Part shown: positions 31,950 to 43,969 of the stretch, in pieces | How the letters are laid out: each line of letters opens with the position of its first letter | How positions within the stretch are numbered: the first letter of the stretch is position 1 | Assembly (NCBI GenBank): GCA_011109175.1 | Contig: RDEW01000067.1 | Coordinates: 154,248-218,247 of the forward strand | Origin: Dicyema japonicum | Taxonomy: Eukaryota > Dicyemida > Rhombozoa > Dicyemidae | Direction of reading: 5' to 3' | DNA: 64,000 bases | Notes under the pieces: generated by a model | The model's input: only the letters and a program-made list of their open reading frames with translations | Told to the model about the DNA's origin: nothing | The model's database searches: none | Program-made: the position numbers and the translations under genes

Positions 31950-34900
31950 TAACGCAATGTAACCATAATCTTCTACAGCTCCATGGGAATCGCTATAAAC
32001 ACGTATATTTCTGCCTTTCCTTTGATTCCTGGCAAAAGACTGAACTTCATTCCAATGTAGTTGCTCTCATATGGTCCTAGGATCATGATTAGTGGTTTTA
32101 ATTCCAGCAGATCTGGTCGTGTACAGCTCAACTTGAACGTTTTCTCCACAGAATAGGTATTTCGATAACTCACACGCTTAAATACGTCGGAAATTCCGCA
32201 TTTTTCCGCATCCAGCAAAACCTCAAAGACCTTTCCATATTATGGGATGCCAACCTTAGACACTGGCGGGGGAATAACCGTGGCATTGATGAACCAATAA
32301 TGAAGTAGCTGACTATTGCTCACATCAACAAGGCTTATGTAATACTTTCTCTTAGCGACAATCAAAGGTTTCAGACAGAGAGTGCATTCGGAAGTGCAAT
32401 CAGCCGAAAGGGTTGTGGGTGCGTCCTCGACTGAGACCTCAAACGGATGGGAGACAAAGAATTTAACGTTTCTCTTTGATTTTATATCCCCTTGTGGTCA
32501 ATGAAACGATTACTTGATTAGCTGTTGGGATTTAGTGACCTGTCCTAGACACACGTGAGATCTACTCGTTGACAGGCCTGAATGTATATTCCAATAGAAT
32601 GAAAAGGACTTGTCATGAACTTGTCCTCGTACACAAACACAACCACGTGTTTTATCGATGGGATTTCCCCAACCATCGTCTACACTAGTTATTTGGAATA
32701 CTTTGACAATTAGTTCCGTCGGGTATCTCCTTGTTTGCAGATCCAAACTCACCGAATCAGAGATTGAGCACTTCACGACCATGGTGGAAGGATTTCTGAA
32801 GTCTTCGTTCGTCGGGATTACGATATTTTTCTTGAACATTTCGTTTCCCGATCCCATAAATCTGAACACGTGGGTAATTGGACACGATTTTATTTCTACA
32901 GAGAGATTTACGACGAGAATTCGGTATTCGTCCGAAATGAAGTTTATCTGGAATATTTAAGAAGTTACCTTCGTCGTCTTAGTCAGTTGGGGGGTAGTTT
33001 CCTCCAAATTTGAATTTCCCTGTTGGTCGTCTTTAATTATCGAAACTATTTACCGGTGGGAATTTGGTCCCCTGAACCGACAAGGCTCGGTAGACGAACG
33101 GGACAAACACAGTCTCGTCTGAGGGAGAGGAACAAAATGGGACATTTTTTTCTCAGAGGAATAGCTAATAAAGTTCCGTTCAATGGCAGTCCGAATATTC
33201 AAAAGTGTCTTATAGTGATTCCACTCTTCGTAGTTCGTTAGAACAGAAAGACATGGATCGGCAAACTCTACTCTTATTAATTGCTTGTTTTTTTGTGAAA
33301 TTGTGGACTTCAACCTCGAAAAACTCAGCCTTCCCCACAGTAGTTGTGATGGCCTTTGTGAGTGAGATATTCGATTCCAGTGCATTCTGAATTTGTTCGT
33401 ATTTATTTTGACTTCTGTAGGCCTGGACAGTCGCAAGTCCCTCTGTCTGTTAAAGTAAGCGATCCAACCCCCTGAAATATACCCAAATCCTACAATCCCG
33501 ATACTATCAGACTCCAAGGTCCTGACCTTTTCCATTCTTTCCATTTTACGTTTCCTGACTGGGATCCATTATTGACTCTGACACGTGGCGATTGTCATGC
33601 CAATTCGTTCTTCTACTAGCGATTGGGTAAAGTAAGGAAACACGTATTCCCCGATTCTAAACGAAAGTAGAGAATAATACTGATAACTCCCCCAAAATCA
33701 AGCGATTTGCTCATGTTATCGGTTTTCTCGGTATTTTTTAGTTTCAGTTCGTTCAGGGCCAAAGGATGTCCAATATTTATGGTTTGCAGTATTAACTTTC
33801 CAATCGTGTTTGTCTCTTCCAGAGAACTGTCCACGTGGCTTATTATGTCCAACTGGGAGGAACATTCAACAGCCTCTTTCGACTGGCGGAGGAATACCTA
33901 AGATTCCTTAATGCTAAAACGTGGAGTGGCAGTTGACAAAACCCAATAAGCATGAGGGAAGTCGCGTCCCATATGTCAATGTGGAGGTAATGGGCCTTTA
34001 AGTATTTTATGAAATTCAATTTTTCCTCTCCCACATATTTAGAATCACACAAACACAGTCGATAGCCGGGGATCGACGTATTTTCGAGTTTAATCAGCGA
34101 AATTTGCTCTTCTCCCTTCATAAAATCAAGCAAAATTCTACAAATCAAGCATAACCGTACTTATCAGTTGTTACAAATTCCTGGTCGTAAAATTGGAAGG
34201 TAAAAAATATCGTCTTCAAGGAAGAAATGATTGAAAACGTGTCCCCCATTTTTGGGTTTCTAAAATTATGCGTTATTTACTTGGAGAAGGCCAAAAATCT
34301 AATTGATATTACGTTCCTTTGGAGAATATCTCCCATTTCAACCTCCTGGTCGAGGATCATGGATTTGGTTAGACTCACGGAGAAAGGAGAGTTTCCCTCT
34401 CTGTCAGTTATCGGGGGAAATCCGGCAGAATGGAGGACGGCGAGCTCATTTCTTGACGGTCCAACGAACTTTCCCCTACTCTCTCAGGCCATTGAATATA
34501 AAGGAGATGAATTCAAAGTCATCTTCCCAAATTTATCCAAAGAAATAGGAATTTCCTTCAAGTCGACTTCATCTACGAATTTTTCTTCCTTCGTCTTAAC
34601 CTTACTATTCAAATATACAGGAATCATTGATTGAGGTCGATTCTGTGGTGAAGTAGCAAGGATCTGGTCACTGAGATCGTATTCGAAGGTCAAATGTCCA
34701 ATAGTTTTGTTTTGATTTGATTTTCTGAAGAAAAAATCAAGGCTGAAATGGGATCCCACACGAATCTACAGTACTCACCTTAAGATTACTTGAGAACAGG
34801 GGACAAGTAGAGGCATCATTCGCAATTATCGGACTCCAAAGACTCCAAGCAGTTATCACAGATTTATATTCGGGTTTCTGGACTTGGTTAGGAACCTTCG

Positions 34901-36069
34901 TAACATTGGAATGACTACTTTGGGGGTGACTACCAACTTAAGATTATATTCCAGTTTAAAAGTCAGGACAACATCTTTGCTCACGAAGAAATTCTCCATG
35001 TATACTTTATTGTCTGAAACAAGAGAGATATGACTTATCATATTTTGAGTACCATTTTGAAGTTGTAACTTTTTTGGCTGGTCAATCAATCTCCAAGAAT
35101 TGAATAATTGCAGCTATATTCCACAAATTATAATACATAGAGATTAATGTCTTCGACAATGACTTCGATTTGCTGTTTATTTCTCGAATATTCGGAATCT
35201 TGAATTCCCTTGCGTAACTCGTCTTTGAGATTTTCGCTCAGAATTAGAGAAATGTTGAAAATTTTTAATTTTTGCGGCTTTTGGTTCTGAGTTACATTTT
35301 CTACAATCATAGACGGCACAAACTGGTCACTTTCAAACCTTTGATTTCCTCCGTTGACCCCACTAGGGTGTCCAGGGGAATTAAAGGTTCTATTTGGGGG
35401 ATAGATGTGCACGTGGATATATTGCAAACAGCGGAGTCTCTAGTTTTGGCTTTACTGAGCTGATCTTGTAGAACTGAATTTATCACAAAAACACTGATAC
35501 CTTCGGTTGACGACAGTAAACTCAAACATCTGGGAGATCCCCTGTATATTGACAACCTTGAATAGATAAAACCGTAAACGTTGATTGCCCGTTCATATTT
35601 TGGCAGAGATCCGACAGAGAAGCCGTAAACCACCCAACAGATCTCTCCAAAGAGGACTCGTGGGCAATGATCTCGATTACTATCCTTGTCGACAAATTCT
35701 TAAATCCCTGCTTTATCATTACGCCCTTTTTAAAATGATCCCCCATTTACTTGGTTATAGTTGACCTCTGTCGAGTTATTCGCTCTTACTGTCGGTCCCT
35801 TGTATGTTCTCCCTGTGAAGACTCCGAAAGTTGTGTCAAAAATGGAATAATTAAGGCTATATAGATTTGAAGAGTTATTCTAGACTTATAATATGGGAAA
35901 CCTTAGGAATTTGAAATTTATCGACTCGTATAATGAATATATCAGTATTTTTGCTGGTTGCATATAAATTGGAATCTTTGTATGATTGGGGGGTCTTGCG
36001 ACTTTGGCAAACTCTTAAATAGTCGTCAACATTCTGTGAGTATGCTTTTTCGTCAATTTGTGGCTTCAT
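31950..36069 (-). CDS. NPHP4: nephrocystin-4, copy 2
   Basis: Second complete-length NPHP4, starting MKPQIDEKAYSQNVDDY at 36,069 and carrying the same blocks as copy 1. It has a one-base loss near 31,994 (ATCGCTATAA against ATCGCTTATAA) that shifts the last 25 or so residues, and a changed terminus. Another one-base difference lies near 32,548, next to an exon border. The second intron is 25 nt (GTAAATGGGG...AAAAAG), against 23 nt in copy 1, as expected for drifting intron sequence. Other parts are nearly identical. Copy 1 is more likely the functional one if the C-terminal shift is real. Confidence 0.85.
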
Positions 36070-36677
36070 TATTTCTCGGTTGTTTCCAAGCAACAAATGA
36101 TTATTTATGAAATACAAATTCGATTATGTCGTGTGATCCACCATTTGCTTTATAATCGCCGGGTAAGTACAAAACACCTACTTTGGCTATCAAACCAACT
36201 TCTGACACAAGAGGTACAGCTAACGCAGACGGACCCATTGAAGGTCGCTGACAGCCAATCAAAAAGCACTAGAACACCTCACGGGGTTACAAATCAACCA
36301 ACTTCTGTATGTCTCACTTTGTCCTCTTTCCTTAGTGCAATAACATTATGATATGTCAGTTATGACTCAATAAGCGACCATAATCATATTTTACTGAAGT
36401 TAAAAAAATAAACCTTCGTTTGGAAAAGAGTCTCTTGGAATTACAACTACAAATGTGCCAACTGGAGTCTCTACATATTAACTACTGACAGCCTGCTGAG
36501 GTACCTATATCTACGTGGTTTCTCCTCCCTTGACAAAGTGGGGTCTATATCAACTGCACTGCCCCGGAATCAAAAGAGATTTCAGTACCAAACCTAGCTA
36601 CCACTTTGATCAGAGGTTTCAAAATGGGAGGCGCGAAAAGCTTATCAGAAATATTATTTTTGTAAAATTAGATCTAT

Positions 36678-37220
36678 AAGGTAGAGTGTTATCCGCACCT
36701 CGGTGCTAGTCAAGCACAATAAACCGGACATTGTGGTACACGATGAAGAGTCTAGCCAAGTCCTTATCATAGAAATTGGCATCACGTTACCAAGACCGTT
36801 TGCAGACTGTGGAGGTGGAGAAAAAGGAAGTATGACTTGCTTGCAAACGAGATGGGCAGATGCTTGGTTGCAAGGTCCTCGTTATTCCTATAGTAATGAC
36901 GTGGAAGGAATTGGAACAAAGTATCACAAGGGTTATCTGAAGCAGTTGGGAGTAGATAGGAAGCTCCAGGCCTATCTACAGTCACTGTGTTAAAGCGGAC
37001 CGTAGAGAGCCTGACACTGGAGTATAGGAGGCAGAGCCCGGAGTTGCCATATGGGCAGAGGGTTCAATTGGACAAGGCACTCTCGGAGTTGTTTTAGCAA
37101 CCAGAATCGAACCTGCCTGAGGAGGCTGGCGAACAGGCAGGCGAGGAAGGTTGTTGATTATTAAATATTAACTTTTTATTGTTGGTTAAATAAAGTGGCT
37201 TGGTTTTTTTTAAATAATAA
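36678..37220 (+). mobile_element. 5'-truncated R2-like tail, unit 2 copy
   Basis: Duplicate of 17,980-18,520, the last 530 bp of the 25,949-type element with its 3' end TAAATAAAGTGGCTTGG and a T run. Confidence 0.9.
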
Positions 37221-37249
37221 TAGTTATTAATTAAAAATTATATTTTTTT

Positions 37250-37927
37250 AAATCAATTCAATTTAAATTAGTTCACAGCATGGATAAATTCTTGCCTCAG
37301 ATGCAATGCGATTTAAATATCGAATCGTTTATTAATGAATAATGAGCTACGAGTAGCACTCTCCTCAATAACACTGAGATTTAAAAAAAATGTGTCAAGA
37401 ATAAAAAAATATCTCTCCTGCGGACCTGGTGGATTCCATTATTTTACTGAAAAATCTATAAACATTTTTCATCGGATTCAAAAATAGAACGATCAACTCC
37501 CGTACATTTAACCACGTTGTCGGATTTTATCAGCAAAGGATTATCAAACAAACCGAGACATCTGAAAATTACTTTTTGTTTCGTGGATATTCACAAGGCG
37601 TTCGACTCCGTTCCAAGGACAAACTTAATTGGAAAATATTCAAATCCGAAACCTTAACTTAACTTGGTTTCCAAATCCCCTTTTAATAGAAAGGCGTGTT
37701 TGCTTTGAAGATTGGCATCACGACTTCTTCGAATCGTCCCCCAGATATCACCCCTATCCCCTTTATTATCAAACCAATTTACTGCCGATCTATCTTCTTA
37801 TCTCAGAAAATTAGAATAAAATATTATTAACTTAAGCAGATGACACTGTTCTGTCCACAAGTGTATTTAAAGTTTCCACATCAAGATAGCAACAACACCT
37901 TGACCATCTCAACGTTTGGTTAAAAAA
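37250..37927 (+). pseudogene. LINE RT fragment, unit 2, interrupted by hAT
   Basis: Copy of 18,560-19,175 with additional 3' sequence: LDHLNVWLK near 37,895-37,925. The frame resumes at 42,314 after the hAT element (KDNSQSISHGKSVTTLF), showing the LINE was there first. Confidence 0.75.
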
Positions 37928-38179
37928 CAGGGGTTCCCAACCTTTTATGGAGCACTTTCTATGTTAAAAATTCGATGTACCACTTCTCATCATACTTAAG
38001 GTTAAATCAAATTAATTCCAAAGACCACTGTTAAACCGATAAAACTAAACTAAGTGATCCCGACGAATTGATCAAGGCATTTTTTCTCGGTATAGATTCC
38101 TTGAGCCTACACAAGTTCGTTGCGGACTCGCACTTTCTTTTTGGCGTTGGTGTCCATTTTTGTCTTTTTCGATTAGTTT

Positions 38180-40310
38180 CTCCCTCCGTTAGTTTGAAGG
38201 CCCTTTTCTGGATGTTCGTATAATAGGTCAGTGGTCCTCATGAAGTACACGCATATGAATTGCATGGTTCGATGTACGGTGAGTAGAGCGTTTTAAGTAT
38301 AGGGTGATGTCCAATTTTTCATAGACCTGTTAGGAATTTCAGAATGTTGATTTTCTTCTCACATTTGTTCAGCACGCTAGTGACAAATCTCGAAAAGTTC
38401 ATGTGCGTATCGAAAGTCAGACCCAATATTTTTTGCCATTTGCTGAACGGCAATTCTCTTCCTTCCGCAGTAACTTCTATTGTCCTGTTCGACAATTTTC
38501 GTCCGAGGTATAGAGAGTTGTAACAGATTTTTCGATATTAACTGACATCCTATTTTCATTAAACCAATAGAGTAGTCGACCTATGTGGTGTTGTATTCTT
38601 TCCGTTGCTGTTTGGGTGTTCTGATCCCGTGAGACTAAGACGATATCGTCTGCGTAAGCCAGAAGCAGGTCGTCTTCTCCATTCGGCGTCGGAATGTCAG
38701 CCGTAAATAGATTGAATAGTAATGGTGATAGCGGCGAGCCTTGGGGTACTCCATTTTGGAATAAACGGGAGACAGAATTATTATTATTAAAAACCAAAAA
38801 TCACCGACAAATTAAATAACTACATAGCCGTCAGGTGATTAGCCGTGGAGACAGAACGAATGTTTCCAATGCACACTCTACCTCTGTCCGCTAAGTTCAT
38901 CAGCCAGAGTTTGAGGTTCTCAGGGATAGCTGATTAGTAGATTTTCCATGTTAGGTTCTTCCTCGGCACAAAGTCGAAAGCTTTGTTGTGTGGACGTCTA
39001 GTGAGCATAACACAGTTTTCTGGCGTCTTGGCTTGCACAAAAATCCAGAGCGAATAAAGTTAGTCAGGGATGTGAGGTAACTCGTTGTGGACCGATCCTT
39101 TTTGAAACCATGCTGGAATGGTTTATCGAGAGTCCTTTCAGTGATTTTTGCGAGAATATGCTATTCCAGAATTTTTGATATAGAGCATAAAAGAAAATTA
39201 GGCCTGAAGGAAGCTAGGTCTTCTTTCGGTTTTCCTGGCTTCAATACTGGGCGAATGTTTGCAAGTTTCCATATCGTTGGGATTGAGTTATAATTAATCG
39301 ACCAGTTGTAGATTTTGGTCAGGGTACTGATTCTTTCTCATTACCTAGGTTTTTCAGGAGAATTGTGGGAATTTTGTCTGGACCATGTGAATGTGTTACT
39401 TTTGTTTGGTTAGGAATGCAATTACCTCATTTTCAGTGAAATAAGTTAATTGATCCCTTTTCGGTTTTCTTAGCTGTGGTTTGGGTGAGTCAGTCCTCAT
39501 GTGGTTTTTTTGAGAAATTTTCGCGTAGTATTTTATTAGAGCGTTTAGGTCCTTTTGGCTGAATTCGTCATTTCAGGGTGTCCTCTCATCCACCTTCGAG
39601 ATATTTCGAAAAGTCTTCCAGACTTCGGATGTTCACCGGTTACGATTTAATAAAGTAAGGACCATCTTCCATTTAGCTCTCTGTATTTTGAATTTATCGG
39701 CTTTTATTTACTTGTTCAGCACTTTTAGACGGATCTTTGTTTCGGAGGAACGGATCCCTGCTTTTTTAAAACGGTTTCATTACTTGATCAGAGCCTTCCT
39801 TCCGTACTCTCTCGTGTAAACGACATATCTTTTAGGAACAGCCATTGTTCTTGCTTCCAGGATGACTTTGTTGACGTAGGCGACCACTATATCAAGGGAG
39901 GTAAAGTTTTCCAGCTGTATATTAGCCAAATGTTGATCCGTAACTGATCGGAATAATTGCCAATTTGCAAGATTGTATATGCAGGTTTTTTTTCCACTGG
40001 TAATTTCGCATTTGATTTTTAGCAGAATAGGTTGTGATCACTTCGGGTGTCGTAGATGACGGACCGATTAATCGTTGTTGAAAGCTGTGGTGAACGGAGT
40101 GTGATATCTGGGGAGGTTGGATTGTCAGAGTTCCTTGTGTTTTTTGATAGGTCATTGATGATTGTCAGATTGCCAGACTGCGTCAACAGCAAATTTCCTC
40201 TTGTATCTGAAGACTGATTTGAGCCAGAGAAGGTGTTTGGCATTCAATCGCCGCATATCACGACTTCGTTCCAAATCCAGTGCTGATAAGTCCGGCATAG
40301 TGTAATGTTA
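38180..40310 (-). pseudogene. jockey/CR1-type LINE, endonuclease and RT parts
   Basis: Minus strand. The upstream end has GDLNAKHLLW (near 40,240), a PDITLRSPQLSTTINRSV segment and SDHNL, the C-terminal half of an apurinic-type endonuclease. Toward 38,477-38,797 come NGVPQGSPLSPLLFNLFT, YADDIVLVSRD with the catalytic pair, and NENRMSVNIEKS. The thumb KILGLTFDTHMNFSRFV follows. Many frameshifts. A 67-bp foreign insertion sits at 38,775-38,841. Confidence 0.8.
38775..38841 (-). mobile_element. 67-bp LINE 3'-end insertion with 10-bp TSD
   Basis: Absent from unit 1, where GGGAGACAGAATGAATG is continuous. In unit 2 the inserted DNA begins with a TTATTATTATT tail and is followed by a second GGAGACAGAA. 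The body matches 54,236-54,301 (CACCTGACGGCTATGTAGTT...TAATAATAATAA) in reverse complement. It is an extreme 5' truncation with the 3' tail preserved. Confidence 0.9.
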
Positions 40311-40389
40311 AATCAAATAAAAAAAATTTTACATTGTTTGTATATATTTAATTAATTTAATTAAATTATTTATCGTCTCTCTCAAGCTG

Positions 40390-41125
40390 CTGCCATTTGA
40401 CACGGCAAGTCCTTCATAACACTATTGGACTTCGCTGGAATGAGTCATTTGACGAAGCTTGTGGAAATGGAACGGGTCCGGACTCAAAATCCCCGAAGAC
40501 ACAACAAAGCAAAGTAATTGGGATAACATTGTCTGCTCCAAAATTTTGGAAGACCTTAAAAAAAATAAATCAACATTGTCTGGCTTGTTTGGTGTCAGCT
40601 TCAAGTAGAGAGAGTGGAGCATGGCTTGGTGCAATACCTTGCCCAAACCTCGGACCTTTTTGGACGACGATTCTTTGAGGATTGAAATCGGACAAAAGCT
40701 GAGACTAGACGTTTGCCAGGAGCACGATGCCGATGCGGGAAAACAGTCGATGCGAAAGGATTGCACCCGCTGTCCTGCAGAAGAAGCGCCGGAAGGGGAC
40801 CACGTCATGCTGCTCTGAACGATGTGATCGTCAGAGCTCTGAAGGCTACAGGCTTCCCAGCACAGCTTGAACCAGGGTCTTGATCGAGGAGATGGAAGAG
40901 ACCTGACGGGATGACCCTCTTCCCTTCACTTCTGGAAGATCTTTTGGTCTGGGACGCACTTGTGTAGACACGTTCTCAAGCACGAATATTTTCAAATCGG
41001 TTCAGACCTGGAGCAGCTGCTTTGACTGCGGAGAACCTAAAAATCAAGAAATATTCTAGCCTCGGGGATCGCTACCGATTTACTCCTGTTGCGACCGAAT
41101 CATCGGCTACTTAGAAAGTCAAACT
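40390..41125 (+). pseudogene. LINE C-terminal half (LSCRRSAGR-type)
   Basis: Frames give WCNTLPKPRTFLDDDSLRI, then [20 protein letters not shown], then [21 protein letters not shown]. The last two form a CX-C...H...C knuckle with the LSCR...GR.PRHAALN signature of a LINE family widespread in marine invertebrates (remembered resemblance). The downstream LVWD segment is present; VPVAVETS is lost. At least three frameshifts. Same family as 1,300-2,090. Confidence 0.7.
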
Positions 41126-42200
41126 CTCAAACCAAGTTATTTGATTTCTGAATTTATTGCCAAAATTGGAGCACCTCAGGTTTATGGGGAGAAGCTTGTC
41201 AAACCTGCTATGCTAGTGTGTGTTAATGAAATTCTCGAAAAAGATATTGCATTTTCTATGAGTAAAATTCCCTTTCGAACAATACAAGAAGACAGTGAGA
41301 GCACAATTCATAACGAAACCATTATTGTCTAGATTTATCTATGAAGATGATATAAGAGAAGAAATGTTGTTCATTAAAAGTTTGCCTGACACTACTTGTG
41401 AGATATATTCAATAAAGTAATACAATATTTGAATGATAAAACATTCCGGTGACTAACTTGATCCTCATTTCATTAGATGGAGCTGGAAAGTCAAAGGCTT
41501 TGTTTCAAGATTGAAATCAGTTGCTATTCACATCTTTCATATCCACTGCATTATCCACAGACAGCATTTGGAATGTTGGAGGAGATATGGAAGAGCCACT
41601 CAACATTGCCATTTAATTAACTTTGTCAAAAGTAATTCAGTGAATGACAGAATATTTGAACAATTTCATTAAGATAAAAATTTTAAAACTCAATTGTTTT
41701 AAACATTGGTAAGATGGCTATCCAAAGGTCTGAGCCTTGGAAGACTAGTAATTATGTGGGAACCAATAATCAACTCTCTCAAGTCAAAAATGACTCATTC
41801 CAACTGCAAGAAGCAAGTTGATAAAGCTAATAAAATTTTGGAAGGACTTGATAAATCTAATGCTTTTGAATTTGAAAGAAAATGTGAAACTAAGAACAAG
41901 AGTTAATAAGATGATATTGTCCACATTAATAAAAGACACTCACCCAAATGTTTTCCAGCATGTAGAAACAGGAATAATTTCTTCCCTACCACATGGATGG
42001 TTGAATCTGGCTTTTCAGCTGTTTTGGATGTTTTTAGTAAAAACCGGAACACATTTGACATCAACAGCAGAGGAACAATAAGATTGAATACCTGCATCAA
42101 AATTGACTTTGATATTTTGTGTCAGAAACACCAAGATCAATGTAGTCAGTAGTTAATTGAATGTTGTCAATTTGTTTTGATGTTTATCCTTGATTATTAA
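41126..42200 (+). pseudogene. hAT transposase, ZBED5/SCAND3-like
   Basis: Frames read SEFIAKIGAPQVYGEKLVKP, RFIYEDDIREEMLFIKSLP, GKVKGFVSRLKSVA...HCIIHRQHL, INFVKSNSVNDRIFEQFH, VRWLSKGLSLGRLVIMWEP, then VESGFSAVLDVFSKNRNTF and RGTIRLN. That order of blocks is the hAT-derived family to which ZBED5, FAM200 and SCAND3 belong. The catalytic second Asp (CTDGA type) is only partly preserved as SLDGAG. At least five frameshifts or stops; dead. Confidence 0.75.
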
Positions 42201-42313
42201 ATAAAGAGCTTCAAAAAAGTTGGTTAGTTACATTTTTGTGAAATCGCTCTATGGACCACTGCAAATTCTTGCGGACCACAAGTAATCCACCTTGACCACG
42301 TTGGGAACCACTA

Positions 42314-42620
42314 GGTTAAAGGACAACTCCCAATCAATTAGCCATGGGAAATCAGTCACTACGTTATTTAGCACTCAGAAAACTAAGCCGATTTCTTAAA
42401 TCTAAATGTGGATAATACAGAAATCCCTTTAGCAAGCAACAGAAAATTTTGGTAACCTTCGTAGCACGTCGAAACGTAATTATCAAGTGCGAGAAAAGTC
42501 TAACCTTCTGAAAAACCTCAAATGATTATGGAGGGCTGAAGACTTCACAATTCTGACATCTCTGGAGTCAATAACACAAATTATTTATTCAAGTTTCCAA
42601 AGGTAATTCGAATATTTATT
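42314..42620 (+). pseudogene. continuation of the LINE interrupted by hAT
   Basis: Resumes the RT thumb of 37,250-37,927 (ISHGKSVTTLFSTQKTKP). Beyond about 42,480 nothing can be read with confidence. Confidence 0.55.
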
Positions 42621-43330
42621 AAACCTCCATATATATCAAAGTTGGCATCTTAAGCTTTGATCTTTAGAGTAATCACAATCAGTTAGCTATCAGGGTCTCA
42701 GATATATGAATCCTCTGGTTTGAATCCCATCTGTCTCGAAATTTGCAGCTTCCACTTTCTAAGAAACAGAGACTTTCCAATATCAGACAAGTTCACCCAG
42801 AACCAGTGGAAGGTAAAATAACAAAAAATCCTGGGAACCTCTCAAATGCAGTGGAGGAGAATGAATGATCCTTTTTCATGCCTCATTTGTACTGAGATCA
42901 CACGAAACTGGTGGATCACATAATAAAATTCTAGTAGAATGAGGGAGGCTAAGAAACTGACCATGAGTGACTGTATGTCTTAGTCTTAGAGACATAGCAT
43001 GTCTTTTTTGTCTCTTTGGTAAATTGTTACATTCTTGTAAAAATATATTTGTGTTTGGGGAAGTTAAATAATGCAAATTGACGCCGTCATCGCTAATGCC
43101 CCTCTGCTGTACTGGATTGATATTAAATTTTATTCCAAGTCCACCGTTAAGCCGAAAAAACCAAACAGAGATACCGACAAATTTAAACCTCCCATGATCC
43201 TACACAAACGCCAAGAGAAGGTCGTTTTCCCTTCTCGGTATGCACTGATGTAGCTAATTCGACTGGGCTTGTGGAATCAAAATAATCTTAAACTATTCAA
43301 ATCTCTAATTTACAATTACTCTGCATATTT
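42621..43330. other. no convincing gene
   Basis: Moderately AT-rich, unique within the window. A 60-codon open frame at 43,071-43,253 has no recognisable motif. It may be 5' flank of the ShKT gene. Confidence 0.35.
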
Positions 43331-43375
43331 ATGCTAATGGACTTATTTAAGCGTGTATTAACGAATTTGTTTACA

Positions 43376-43962
43376 ATGAAAGTTGCTATTTTAACCACGT
43401 TTATTTGTGCGATTGGACTACTCATTTGTACAAAATATATAATGATTAGGTGTCACGTATTTAATAGTCGAACGCATTTTAGAAAATCCCAAATATACGA
43501 CCCATAGCCCGACCACTAAGGTTGTGATTAGAACATCCCAGAATACAACTCAGATATCAACTAAAAGCACCACGAAAGATTCGGGTTATTTTATTCGAAA
43601 AATTAGATTGTGTTGATAGCGCCAATTACTGTGTTAATAATAATTATTACGGGTACTGTGCATTCGATTCAAACACAGTTCGGAATTGTAGAAAAACGTG
43701 TGACAACTGCAACGGAGGGGATCGGTTGGAGGATCCAAGCAGTTACATCAGTTTTAATTTTCAAGTATGCAAGGACTATAGTGACCGTTTATTCTGTAAC
43801 GGACCAAATTGCAAGCAAAGGCTAGCTAGAATTATAACATGCCGACACACGTGTCAAACGTGTAATTTGTGTGAAGACTACGAAGAGAATTGTCATATTC
43901 CTAAATGCAATATTATTCCTGGATACGTCCATTTATGCAGAAGAACCTGCAATGTTTGTTGA
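43376..43962 (+). CDS. secreted protein with three ShKT-type domains, three exons
   Basis: Exons 43,376-43,427, 43,450-43,584 and 43,607-43,962, joined in frame by removing two 22-nt introns, give 180 residues. The start MKVAILTTFICAIGLLIC is a signal peptide; two in-frame ATGs lie upstream (43,331 and 43,337). A Thr/Ser-rich linker of about 45 residues follows. Then come three six-cysteine modules: the third (CEDYEENCHIPKC...LCRRTCNVC) fits the ShKT pattern C-x6-C-x4-C-x9-C-x3-C-x2-C exactly and the first two fit with small spacing changes. ShKT modules occur in metalloproteases and in many secreted proteins that bind ion channels or matrix, including venom peptides. No catalytic domain is attached. 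A role at the host or mucus surface is possible but inferred. No frameshift or stop in the joined reading. Confidence 0.8.
43428..43449 (+). other. 22-nt intron 1 of the ShKT gene
   Basis: GTACAAAATATA...GATTAG. Splits a Cys codon. Length and AT content match the other introns seen in the window. Confidence 0.8.
43585..43606 (+). other. 22-nt intron 2 of the ShKT gene
   Basis: GTTATTTTATTC...AATTAG. Splits an Asp codon just ahead of the first ShKT module and is needed to keep the frame. Confidence 0.8.
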
Positions 43963-43969
43963 CTATATT

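Larger units (their letters stand above)
20621..39689. repeat. tandem segmental duplication, unit 2
   Basis: Head-to-tail copy of 1,991-20,620. It contains the same ordered features plus an R2-like element (25,949-29,378), a 67-bp LINE insertion (38,775-38,841) and a longer hAT left end. It lacks the element that fills 2,826-6,415 in unit 1. Confidence 0.9.
37928..42313. mobile_element. hAT element with nested LINE pieces
   Basis: Left end CAGGGGTTCCCAACC at 37,928; right end ...GTTGGGAACCACTA at 42,313, an imperfect inverted repeat of the hAT type. GGTTAAAA before and GGTTAAAG after fit an 8-bp target duplication with one change. Inside lie a short left piece (37,928-38,175), a minus-strand jockey-type LINE, a plus-strand LINE C-terminus and the transposase remnant. 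The order shows successive nesting. Confidence 0.65.

Noticed and set aside
42700-42740. possible tRNA B box (GGTTTGAATCCC)
   Set aside because: No A box at the right distance and no cloverleaf can be drawn.
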